From Acanthamoeba lenticulata (lineage: Eukaryota > Discosea > Longamoebia > Acanthamoebidae): a stretch of 16,037 bases of DNA. Made by a program: the position numbers and the translations under genes. Positions 6,813-15,714 of this stretch are shown here, in pieces. The notes beneath the pieces are model-generated. The model had not been told where the DNA came from and did no database searches. It worked only from the letters and a program-made list of their open reading frames with translations. Position 1 is the first letter of the stretch, and every line of letters starts with the position of its first letter. Where the stretch lies: contig NAVB01000522.1 in assembly GCA_002179805.1 (NCBI GenBank), positions 1 through 16,037 of the forward strand. The letters are read 5' to 3'.

Positions 6813-9800
6813 ATGAACGACGGCACCGCCGGCTTCCTCGCACTTCCCCGTCGCGGTGCAGCGGAGCTCGATAGCGCCTCCCCGGCCGATCAGCACCTCA
6901 CTGTACGCAGCCTTCAATCGTCCTCTTCATTGCCTTCTGCTCTGGTGTGGCGTTCGTTGACGGCCACCCGTGAACGTCACCAAAAAACACGTGTTTAGAA
7001 CGACACCATCGCACAACTCGAGAAGATGCTGGAGGCTCTGCGCCAAGGCCAGGCCAGCGTGCGACGGCTCCGCATGGAAGAGCTCACCACCAGCGCCACG
7101 ACCAACGGCGCCCAGAAGCCGATCACTGCTGTCGAGAACGACGGCGCAGTCGGCGAAGGCGTCGACGGCGCCGGACTCTCGCAGTCGCCGACGGAAGACA
7201 AAACGATGACGACGACGACAAAGCCAAACGACCTGAAAAAGGTCTCGTCCTTCCCGTCGCTCCCATCCCACCTCAACGAGGTCGCTGGCGACCGGCCGGC
7301 CACGGGCACGCCGCAGCCCTTCCGCAAGTACGGCAAGCGCGAGCGGACCGCCACGCCCTTTGGCCAGTCGCCGGAACGCGTCGTCGGCTCGGCCATCAAC
7401 CCGCGCACGCGCGAGATGGTGCATCATGCCCGCCAGCGGTCGCCCAGCTCGCAGGGCTCGTCATCGCCCTCGTTGACCGGCTCCGACGCGGCCATCACCA
7501 ACGGCCGACTACGCAGTGCCTACTTCAACCCACCGACCCGCAAGATCGCCCTCGGCTCACAGCGGACATCGCGCATGGTGTGCTTTCTCGTCGTCTTAGT
7601 CGTCGTTCTCCTCCTCCTCCTCCTCCTCGTCGTTGCTGATAACACTTGTGCGTGCTGTTTGCAGGAGAAACTGAGGAACATACAGATCGGGTCGCTCATC
7701 GGGAAGCCGCTCGGTTGGACCAGCGGTGAGGAGGAAGTGCGCGACTTCCGGGCGAAGATGGCGCGCCTCTTTGACTTTGACAACTGGGAACTGGGCGAAA
7801 AGGGCTTTGCCAACGTCCAGCAGGCACGCATGCGCGCTTCTTCGCTCGGCTGGCTGGCTGGCTGGCTGGCTGCTGTTATCGTTTTGCGTTTGTTGGTTGT
7901 TGTTCTGACCGCGCATGCATGTTCATCTCTCGCCCATGGCGCAGGTGTCGTCCAACAACTTTGAGTTGCCATTGGCCGCCGAGCAGGTGCGGGTCAAGCT
8001 TCACTTCCCGTCAGGCTCGCTCGTGCGCACGCTGCTCTGCTCGGCCAACGACTCGGTCTACGACCTCGGTACGTCGCCCTTCTTGACCATCATCGTCATC
8101 GTCCTCGGCATCATCATCATCATCATCATTGTCTGGTTTCTTGCAGTGGCGACGGGTCTGTCGAGCGTGAAGATCCGGCAGGCGATGGCCATCTCCGGCG
8201 ACGTCGGGGACTACCTGGTCAAGATCTGCGGGTACGTGGCCCGCGGCCTGCCCATGATATGTGGTGATCTTACACGCACTCGCTCGCGGATGATCATGAT
8301 CATGTAGCTACGCGTGGTACATCCTCAACCTGAACACCAAGCTGCGGTGCGTGGACTACGTGCGGGAGTGCATCAAGAGGAACAAAGAGGTGGAGTTTGT
8401 CCTCGTCGAGCGGTCGTCGTTCAAGCGGAACGACCTGCAGGAGCTCGTCTACCTCGAAAACTTCCAGGTACAAAATAATTAAATCTCACAAAAGACAATT
8501 TAAAATTTCTGACGTTGATCGTGGTGCAGGATGTCGACCTGGGAATGGAGCCGGACCCGTGGGACGATGAGGAGCCGTCCAGCTCTGGCGCCTTCGGGGA
8601 GAAGAAATACATCCCGCTCTCCGAAATCAAACGCAACTTTGAGCTCAGGTTTGTCCTTTCTTATTTTTATTTTATTCTATTTTATTTTGACGCTTTCGCT
8701 TTTGTCCCACCTACAGGGTGATTTGTTTGGAGGACGCGGACTTTGGGGAGGTGCCAGCGATGCAGCAGATCCCAAAGGGCGTGCCCGTCCACTTCTACGT
8801 CGCCGCGGCGCTCTACCACGGTGACTACCCTCTCCCTGCCCTTCTTCGTTTTCTTGTTGCCACCGCTAGCTGACCACCTCTCGACAGGAGGTGAGATGCT
8901 CGCGTCGGAGATGCGGACCACCGCCGTGCCGTCCATGCTCTGGTGCCAGTGGCTCCGCCTCAACCTCCAGATGTGCCAGATCCCCAAGGTATGTACATCA
9001 ACACGCGCGCACACACGGCAGGCAGTGCACCTCGCCCCGAGACCCGCGTGGAGGCTCATTGCGCTTGTGTGGCTGTCGACACGTAGGCGACGAGGCTGTG
9101 CTTGTCGCTGATGGGCGTCAACACCAACGACGGGACCGAGTTCCCGCTCGGGTGGGTCAACCTCAACCTGGTCGACTACAACGGCAACCTGCGCATGGGC
9201 GTCACTTCCCTCAACCTGTGGCCCGGCGAGCGCGCCAACCCCATCGGTCCGTAACTTGAGCGCCGGGCCTGCTGGTCCTCTTGCGTGGGCTGACGTGGCA
9301 TGCATGCCGATTGGTTGGTGTCTGCAGGCACGTGTGTGCCCAACTACAAGTCGAAGAACCCGATCAAGCTCATCGTCGAGCTCTACAAGTTCCCACAAGT
9401 CGTCAAGTACAAGCGGCCCATCCTCGTCGGTGCGTTGATGTGTGACATGTGACTCGACTCGACTCGACTCGACTCGGTTCGTGAGGGTTGGGCTGACGCT
9501 TCAACAACAGAGTCGGCCTACGAGGACAACCCGTACCCGCGCGCGCCGGAGCGCAAGAGGCTGGTGCAGATCATCTCGTCGGACTCGCTCTACATGCCCA
9601 ACGCCGAGGAGAAGAAGCTTCTCTGGGAATACCGACGCACGCTCGCGCCCAACCCCAAGGCTCTTGTGCGTATTTATTTTTTCATTTTATTTACGTTGGT
9701 TTAAATCTCAATTTTTTTTAAACCTTTTAATAATTCATATTATTTTTTAACTTTATCGTGACCGCCAGGCCAAGGTGCTGATGGCGATCAACTGGTCGCG

Positions 9801-12242
9801 GCCCGAAGACGTGGCCGAGGCCCACCGCATGCTCACCTACTGGACGCCGCTGTCGCCCATCGAGGCGCTCGAGGCACGCTCCCCCCTCAAACTCCCACCG
9901 CTCTCCGCCGAGTGACACTCGCGTTTGTGTCTCACGTTCGCGCACTGCAGTTGCTGGACGCCTACTTTGCCGACGAGGTGGTGCGCGAGTACGCCGTGGA
10001 CAAGCTGCGGCAGCTGTCCTTGGACGAACTGCAGGCCTACCTGCCGCAGCTCACCCAAGTCCTCAAGTACGAGCCCTACCACGACTCGGCCCTGGCGCGC
10101 TTCCTCCTGGCCGCGGCCTTCCGGCACCGGCCCACCATCGGCCACTTCTTCTTCTGGCATCTCCAGGCCGAGCTCTACGTACGTCGTCCTCGCCACGTGT
10201 CGTTGTTGATGATGATGATGAAGTTGACGACGATGATAATGATGACGACGATGATGGCGACGTTATGTTGTTGCAGGTTCCTGATATCAGCGAACGGTAT
10301 TCGCTGCTGCTGGAGGTCTACCTGCGCGGGTGCGGGCAGCAGCGGGAGGGCCTCCTCAAGCAGATGGAGATCTCCAACAAGCTGGTCCGCATCGCCGGCC
10401 TCATGAAGCCCCTCCCCTTCAAGGAGCGCAAACAGGTCCGTTGCTCCCTCTTTTGCTTTTATTTATTTGTTTATTTATTATTCAATTTTTTTGTTATGTT
10501 TATTCAGGCGCTGCAACACGAGTTGGTGACGGCAGGCTTGCCCTCCCACTTCATTCTGCCCATGAACCCTGCGTACGCCCGCCCATTCTATTTCCATTTT
10601 TATTTCCATTTTTATTTTTATTTTTATTTTTTGAGCGCCACTTACATGTATTTCAACAGCTTGGAGGCGCGCGACTTGAACTGCGACGATTGTAAAACGC
10701 TCGAGTCCTTCACCGTACGCTGCGCCCTTTGCGCCGCTTCCATTGACTGTCGTCGACTAAGCGCAAAACGTTGTCGACAACAGGCGCCGCTGTTCCTCTC
10801 GTTCGACAACAAGGACGGGTCGGGCGCGCCCTTCAAGGTGATCTTCAAGGCCGGGGACGACCTGCGGCAGGACATCCTCATCCTGCAGATGTTCGGCATC
10901 ATGGACCGGCTGTGGAAGAAGCACGGCCTCGACCTCCACCTCACCCTCTACGGCTGCACCGCCACGGGCGAAGCCGCCGGGTACGTTCTTTTTCTTCATT
11001 ATTTATTTATTTCTTTTTATTTGGTTGGCTGACGTGGCGTGACGTCGTCACAGGTGGATCGAAGTCGTGCCCGACTGCGAGACCACGGCCTCGATCCAGA
11101 AGGTGCGCCGCGCCTTCGTGACATCACTTGCTGATGTCACACCAGGGCCCTCTCTGACCCGCCTCCCTCTGTTGACTTGCGTCCACACACACACAGAAAG
11201 CGGGCGGCGCGTCGGCGGTGTTCAAGGACTCAGTGCTCACCTCCTGGCTCAAGAAGTACAACCCGCAAGGTGCGTCTCGCATCGTCCCTCCACCCCCCAC
11301 CCATCATGGGTCCATGGGCTCACCCATGCTCCACAGAGGAGCAATGGCCCGTCGTGGAGGAGAACTTTATCCGGTCGTGCGCGGGCTACTGCGGTACGTC
11401 CCTCCCCTTCTCTCGAGACCGCATCGCGTCACGGCCGCTGATGGTCCGCTCTGCGCTGCGCCACAGTGGCAACCTACGTGCTGGGAATCGGGGACCGGCA
11501 CAACGACAATGTACGTTTGTTTCAACACCACCGCCAGGCGGGCCTCAATTTGACGCGGGAGGCCATGGTCGTGGTGATGCGCAGATCATGCTGACGCACA
11601 GCGGGCACCTGTTCCACATCGACTTTGCGCACTTCCTGGGCAACATGATGGAGTGGAAGGGCTTCAAGCGTGAGACCGCGCCTTTTGGTACATCTTTTTT
11701 TAACTTAATTTATTTAAATTACACACACACGATTAGGGTCCTTGTTTGTTTGTGCTTTTTTTTTTTTTTTTTTATTAAATTCGAATGGTTCATGGACTGA
11801 CCCGCGCGCACGGGGTGCAACAAAAGTGTTTACGCCGCAGTTCCTGCACGTGATGGGCGGAGAGAAGGGAGCCGGCTTCCAGCGCTTCGTGTCGCTGGCG
11901 TGCCTGGCCTACAACATCATCCGCCGCTACGCGCACGTCATCATGATCCTCTTCCAGCTTGTACGCCCATTCTTCCTCTTTTTTTTTTTGGACAGTAATC
12001 GTTGTAATTCACCAAAAAAAACAAAACAAAAAACTATTGTTGAACAGATGTTGTCGACGGGAATCAAGGAGCTGAAGGGGGTTGAGGACCTGCACTACCT
12101 GCGTGAAGTGCTGGCGTTGAACATGTCGGATGAGAAGGCCGCCGAGTACTTCACCGCCAAGATCTACGAGTCACTCAAGACCAAGCGCACGCAGTGGAAC
12201 GACGCCATCCACATCCTCGCCAACAACAAGAACAAGGAGTAG
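6813..12242 (+). CDS. Class I-type phosphatidylinositol 3-kinase catalytic subunit
   Basis: I trace 25 exons (1144 residues): 6813-6944, 6999-7577, 7665-7814, 7945-8068, 8147-8231, 8308-8467, 8530-8648, 8717-8820, 8888-8988, 9087-9246, 9328-9429, 9511-9665, 9769-9873, 9951-10178, 10277-10435, 10508-10572, 10660-10714, 10784-10980, 11054-11102, 11197-11269, 11337-11393, 11467-11510, 11585-11687, 11827-11960, 12048-12242. The first exon is tentative; it joins in frame to an acceptor just before NDTIAQLEKMLEALRQ (coiled coil). Without it the ATG at 7026 gives 1091 residues. Domains in order: Ser/Pro-rich N-terminus (to about 237); Ras-binding domain (about 290-410, DYLVKICGYAWYIL); C2 (about 450-605, ALYHGGEML, WCQWLRLNL); helical domain (about 607-800); kinase (about 830-1144). 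The kinase has the ATP lysine in FKAGDDLRQD (about 883), YGC-x-ATGE, catalytic loop GIGDRHNDN (Asp about 996), and HIDFAHFLGN, where DFA replaces the usual DFG. The segment KGFKRETAPFVFTPQFL fits class I, which makes PIP3 from PI(4,5)P2 at the plasma membrane. No p85-binding domain is evident, as in Dictyostelium PI3Ks. Intron 13 (9874-9950) uses a GC donor. Confidence 0.95.
7848..7871. repeat. (GGCT)6 repeat in PI3K intron 3
   Basis: Six perfect GGCT units lie within intron 7815-7944. A related run of GGCT/GGTT units occurs at about 15115-15135 in the intergenic region to the right. Confidence 0.85.
8109..8129. repeat. (CAT)7 repeat in PI3K intron 4
   Basis: Seven perfect CAT units lie within intron 8069-8146, just before its acceptor. 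A looser GAT/GAC-rich tract fills intron 14 (about 10207-10258). Confidence 0.85.
9451..9475. repeat. (GACTC)5 repeat in PI3K intron 11
   Basis: Five perfect GACTC units lie inside the 81-bp intron 9430-9510. This is likely a small microsatellite that can vary between strains. Confidence 0.85.
11118..11140. repeat. Perfect 9-bp inverted repeat in PI3K intron 19
   Basis: GTGACATCA (11118-11126) and TGATGTCAC (11132-11140) are exact reverse complements separated by 5 bases, close to the donor of intron 11103-11196. The transcript could fold into a hairpin. The arms contain CRE-like half-sites, so a DNA-binding role is an alternative. Confidence 0.75.
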
Positions 12243-12550
12243 AAATTTTTTGTTGTTGGGGCTTTTGTAATTGTCATCCTTTCCTTGTAAGAACGGACTT
12301 CTTTAATAAAAATAAATTAAAAAACGATTTAAATTAGGGAATGAACATTCTGGCCATAACTCTTTTTATGTGTTTGGCCTTTGGCTGTACAAGGGGTGTT
12401 TCTGAAGTCTGCTCTCGAACTCAACTCTCTTTTCGTTTTCGTGTTGTTGTCGTCGTCGTTCTTCGTCACGTCGAGATCCTCTATCCCGGGAGGGCTGTCG
12501 ACGCGCGAGTGAGTTCCTGAGCAGAAAAGGCTTCTTCTTCCCCGGGACGC
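12243..12550. other. Convergent intergenic region (PI3K / repeat protein)
   Basis: This 308-bp stretch separates two convergent stop codons. The left half is AT-rich and carries the PI3K poly(A) signals. The right half is the likely 3' flank of the minus-strand repeat-protein gene. I see no gene in it. Confidence 0.6.
12305..12316 (+). terminator. Tandem AATAAA poly(A) signals of the PI3K gene
   Basis: Two adjacent AATAAA hexamers lie 63 and 69 bp after the PI3K TAG stop, in an AT-rich 3' flank. Confidence 0.6.
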
Positions 12551-14848
12551 TTACGCGGTGGCGCTCTTGGTGGCGTGCTCGCTCTCGCGCGCTTCGCTCG
12601 GGCGGCGCGTCCGGAGCTTGACCTGCGTGAGCTGCCACGCGAGGCTGCCCACCTTGTCGATGGAGGGCGACGCGGGCTTCTCGCTGGCTGGCGTGGTGGG
12701 CTCGCTGGGGCTCAGCCCGGCGATCCGCGTGGGGCTGCTGCCGCTGCTGGTGGTCAACTTGCTGCTCCCCGACGCGGCCGCGGTCGAGCTCGTGGTGGTC
12801 GCCGTGGTGGTCTTCTTGTCCTCCTGCTTCATGGCCTTGGCCTCGTCATCGGCCGACGGCTTGGTCTCTGCGGCGGCCTTCCTGGCCCACGTCTCGCCCT
12901 TGCTCTTGGCCAGGTCGGCCGCCGTGGGCTTGATGATGGGGATCGCCGCGCTGTGGGGCGGCCGAGTGGCGGCCGCGGCCGCGGCCTCGGCGTCCATCTT
13001 GTCCCACTCGCCGTCGGCGGCGCCCTCGCGTACGAGCGGGAGCGCGGTGGCAGCGGCCTGCTTGGCGCCGGCCTGCTGGAGGGGCGGCCGGAAGAGGCCA
13101 AAGTGGGCCGGCGGCGTGAAGAGCTCGAAACCGGGAGGCGGCAGCGAGTAGCGGCGGCGCTGGGCGTTGTTGTTGCTGTTGGCCTGCCAGTCGGGGTGGC
13201 GCGTCGAGGGCACGGGCCCGCTGCCGCCGCTGGCGTGGACCCAAGCGGCGCCCGGGAGGCCGCCAGACCGCGCGGTCAGCGTCGAAGGCGGCGCGAGCGG
13301 GCCGGCGCCGGCGTTGGGCGCGAGGAAGGGCGTCGACCACTGGCGCTGGGCGGCGGCCACGAGCGGCGACACGGCGGGCGGTCCGTGGAGCTCCGTGCGG
13401 CTGCCGCGGCGGTTCCACGAGCGGCTGCGGCCGCCTCCCGCGGCGCCACCGCTGCCACCGCCGCTGTTGTGGGTCACGTGGCCCTCGGCCTCGAGCACGG
13501 CGTGGCCCTTGGCCAGGGCCTCCTGCAAATCGGCCGGCCGCGTGAGGCCGCGCGACGTCCAGAAGATGCTGTTGTTGGGGTTCATCAGGTTGGCCCGCAG
13601 GTCGACCTCCTCCTTGGTCACCGACCCGTCGAGCGCCGGAGGCCGGTTCATCATTGAGCCCGTCGTCGACGCGCGGCGGCGCATGGCCATCGGCTGGCTC
13701 TCGCGCTCGCGCTCAGTAGACCGCCAGCTGCTCGACCGACCGCCGGTGCTGCTGCCGGGAAGGCCCTGGCCCGAGACCGAGCGGCGGGGCTCGGCCGAGG
13801 CACGGCCGTCGGCCGACGCGTAGAGGGACGACTGCGGAAGCGAGTTGAGGCGGCCGCGGCCCTTGTGGGACTGGGTCTGGGTGAGGTGGCCCTCGTGCTG
13901 CAGAATGGCGTGGCCCTGGGCCAGGGCGTCGGCCAGCACGGGCGGCCGGATGAGTCCGCGGGACGTCCAGAACACATCCTGCAGAAAGCGATTGGTGAGC
14001 CAATTCTGAAGAATAAAAAGAAGAAAACAAATAATAGAAAACGTAGAAGATGAAGATGCACGACTACGATGTTGTAGTGGACGTACGTTGTTGGGGTTGA
14101 GCCGGTTGGCGCGGAAGTCCATCTCCTCCTTGGTCACATGGGACGGCAGCGGCGGAGGCGGGGCTGGGGTAGGCGCGGCCGAGCGCCAGCTGCCCTGCAC
14201 GGCGGCAGCCACGCTGGTCGGGCTGACCACAGCCGCGCCAAAGCCCAGCGGGAGCGACGTCGCGCCCACAGAAGGCGCCGAGGAAGTCAGAGAGGCCGAG
14301 GGGCCGTTGCCGCCGCTACGGCCGTACTGGGCGCTGAGGCGGCGGCCGCCCTGCTTCTGGGTGAGGTGGCCCTCGTGCTTGAGGATGGCGTGACCCTGGG
14401 CCAGGGCGTCGGCAAGCACGGGCGGTCGGATGAGCCCGCGAGCCGTCCAGAAGAGGTCGTTGTTGGGGTTGAGCAGGTTGGCGCGGAAGTCCATCTCCTG
14501 CTTGGTCAACACGGCCGATGGCGGCAGCCCGAGGATGGCGGGCTTCGTGTAGTGGGGCACCAGCGGCGGCAGCGACGACGTCTCGTTGCCCGACGACAAC
14601 GATGACGATGAAATGGACTTGGTCGGCACCGACGCGCTGCTCGAGGTCGGGCTCACCGACGACGGCGCGGAGGACAACGAGGACGACCTCTGCCTGCCGG
14701 CCGTCGGCGGGCTCTGTCGGTTGCTGCCCGACGAGGGGGCAGGCAGCGGCTGCTGGTTCTTCTTCGTGACCGCCGGGGGAGGCGGTGGTGGAGGCGGCAC
14801 GGCCATCGACGTCGAGGGCGCCGTTTCTACCTGGGCAGAGGAGGACAT
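12551..14848 (-). CDS. Ser/Pro/Ala-rich protein with three copies of an unrecognised 51-residue motif
   Basis: Two exons, 14848-14087 and 13978-12551, are joined by a GT-AG intron (GTACGT...CTGCAG, 14086-13979), giving 729 residues. The ATG at 14848-14846 opens M-S-S-S-A-Q. The intron is 108 bp with no in-frame stop, so the unspliced frame also reads through (765 residues). I place an intron because repeats 1 and 3 run NPNN straight into [DS]-x-FWT with no insert, and only repeat 2 is interrupted there, with good splice signals. Residues 1-110 are low complexity, with a Pro8 run near 18 and Ser-rich stretches. The three motif copies (about 114-164, 238-289, 374-424) share TKxEMDFRANxLNPNN, FWTxRGLIRPPVLADALAQ and GHAILxHEGHLT. 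The linkers are Gly/Ser/Arg-rich. The C-terminus (about 560-729) is Ala/Ser/Thr/Lys-rich, with a last ordered-looking piece VGSLAWQLTQVKLR. There is no signal peptide or membrane segment when spliced. I do not recognise the family. The build suggests a cytosolic or nuclear scaffold with short binding modules; this is inference. Confidence 0.8.
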   Translation of the reverse strand: MSSSAQVETAPSTSMAVPPPPPPPPAVTKKNQQPLPAPSSGSNRQSPPTAGRQRSSSLSSAPSSVSPTSSSASVPTKSISSSSLSSGNETSSLPPLVPHYTKPAILGLPPSAVLTKQEMDFRANLLNPNNDLFWTARGLIRPPVLADALAQGHAILKHEGHLTQKQGGRRLSAQYGRSGGNGPSASLTSSAPSVGATSLPLGFGAAVVSPTSVAAAVQGSWRSAAPTPAPPPPLPSHVTKEEMDFRANRLNPNNVRPLQHRSRASSSSTFSIICFLLFILQNWLTNRFLQDVFWTSRGLIRPPVLADALAQGHAILQHEGHLTQTQSHKGRGRLNSLPQSSLYASADGRASAEPRRSVSGQGLPGSSTGGRSSSWRSTERERESQPMAMRRRASTTGSMMNRPPALDGSVTKEEVDLRANLMNPNNSIFWTSRGLTRPADLQEALAKGHAVLEAEGHVTHNSGGGSGGAAGGGRSRSWNRRGSRTELHGPPAVSPLVAAAQRQWSTPFLAPNAGAGPLAPPSTLTARSGGLPGAAWVHASGGSGPVPSTRHPDWQANSNNNAQRRRYSLPPPGFELFTPPAHFGLFRPPLQQAGAKQAAATALPLVREGAADGEWDKMDAEAAAAAATRPPHSAAIPIIKPTAADLAKSKGETWARKAAAETKPSADDEAKAMKQEDKKTTTATTTSSTAAASGSSKLTTSSGSSPTRIAGLSPSEPTTPASEKPASPSIDKVGSLAWQLTQVKLRTRRPSEARESEHATKSATA
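13469..13621 (-). repeat. Motif copy 3 (residues about 374-424), more diverged
   Basis: Reads VTKEEVDLRANLMNPNN, then SIFWTSRGLTRPADLQEALA and KGHAVLEAEGHVTH. Fixed positions across all three copies are TKxE, RAN, NPNN, FWTxRGL, RP, ALAxGHA and EGHxT. Confidence 0.85.
13874..14137 (-). repeat. Motif copy 2 (residues about 238-289), split by the intron
   Basis: Reads VTKEEMDFRANRLNPNN, [intron], then DVFWTSRGLIRPPVLADALA and QGHAILQHEGHLTQ. The intron falls exactly between NPNN and DVFW. Confidence 0.85.
14357..14509 (-). repeat. Motif copy 1 (residues about 114-164)
   Basis: Reads LTKQEMDFRANLLNPNN, then DLFWTARGLIRPPVLADALA and QGHAILKHEGHLTQ. It is nearly identical to copy 2 in protein sequence and uninterrupted by an intron. 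Confidence 0.85.
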
Positions 14849-15714
14849 GTTGTCACAGTGCTGGAAGTTCTAGAGGTGGTTGCTTCTCACCAAGGTTGAC
14901 TCGTGCGCGTTAGTGTGTCTCTATGTTGTGTGGATGTGAAGAGTTGACTCGAGTCGCAGCCGGCTTCTCGAGTGCTTAAGGGTGTGTATCGTTCAAGATG
15001 ACGCGTAGAAGAAGAAGTCGTGTAGTGTGTCTCGTTGGCGATATCGATATACTGCTTGTTGGCTTTTCTTCTTCCTTAAACTCTCGAGAGGCGGATAGCG
15101 AGAACAGCAGTTGGGCTGGCTGGTTGGCTGGCTGATGTAAGCTGCTGGTTGGTGGGGAAGCTTGGGTTGTCTATCCGGCCTGCGCACGGGGGGTGGTGGA
15201 GTGAGCGATGATGGGAACTGCAATTTGAATCGAGGTTTTGTTGCTGGTGGAGGATGGCGGGCGGCTGACAGGCTGTCCAGCCTGGCGTCAGACCCCGGAC
15301 CAGCCACACACAAGCCAGGCGGGACAACACATTCAAATTCGGGAGAGGATACATCACGCTTTCTGTGGAGAACTCGGCGGTCAAGTCGGGACGTGCTCCG
15401 ATTCCTTTCATCACCAACTCCGGCGCTGGCAGCTCGGCCAGCCAAGTCAGCCTGGTCGAGATGCGCGATTCTCTCATGCGACCCGTCCCGTTTTCGCGTC
15501 AGCCAAGCTGAAGCACAGGCTCAACTCCTCCTTCTGCAGAAGGACTGTCCGAGAATGACCCAGATATGGAGTCTTTGGCGACAAGCCGTCTGAATTTCGC
15601 CCGCTACCCCCTCTTTGAGTCCTTGTGAAATGAATTTCGGAAAGGGTTAGCAAAACGTTTCGTAAACGCGTAATAATAATCTGGGTACTGGGAACCGGGG
15701 AGGTAATACAGCAA
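14849..15714. promoter_or_regulatory. Divergent intergenic region with palindromes
   Basis: This 866-bp stretch lies between the start of the repeat-protein gene (minus) and that of the membrane-protein gene (plus). It holds three perfect 10-bp palindromes: GACTCGAGTC (14946-14955), ATATCGATAT (15041-15050) and CTCTCGAGAG (15081-15090). A further CTCGAG lies at about 14968, and GGCT-type repeats at about 15115-15135. Frames open here on both strands lack protein-like character. 5' UTR introns of either gene cannot be excluded. Confidence 0.45.

Noticed and set aside
6645..6917. Minus-strand frame before the ETFB exon as the missing ETFB N-terminus
   Set aside because: It runs through the T-rich tract as a Phe/Val string and has no ETFB N-terminal features.
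10585..10635. TTTTA/TTTCCA-type repeats in PI3K intron 16
   Set aside because: Simple T-rich intron filling with no further structure.
12575..13657. Long plus-strand open frame opposite the repeat-protein gene
   Set aside because: It is an Arg/Gly-rich antisense shadow caused by high GC content. The minus strand carries the repeated motif and a coherent protein.
15162..15593. Plus-strand 143-codon frame, with overlapping minus-strand frames, in the divergent gap
   Set aside because: Low-complexity mix with no conserved pattern; several frames are open at once, as expected from base composition.
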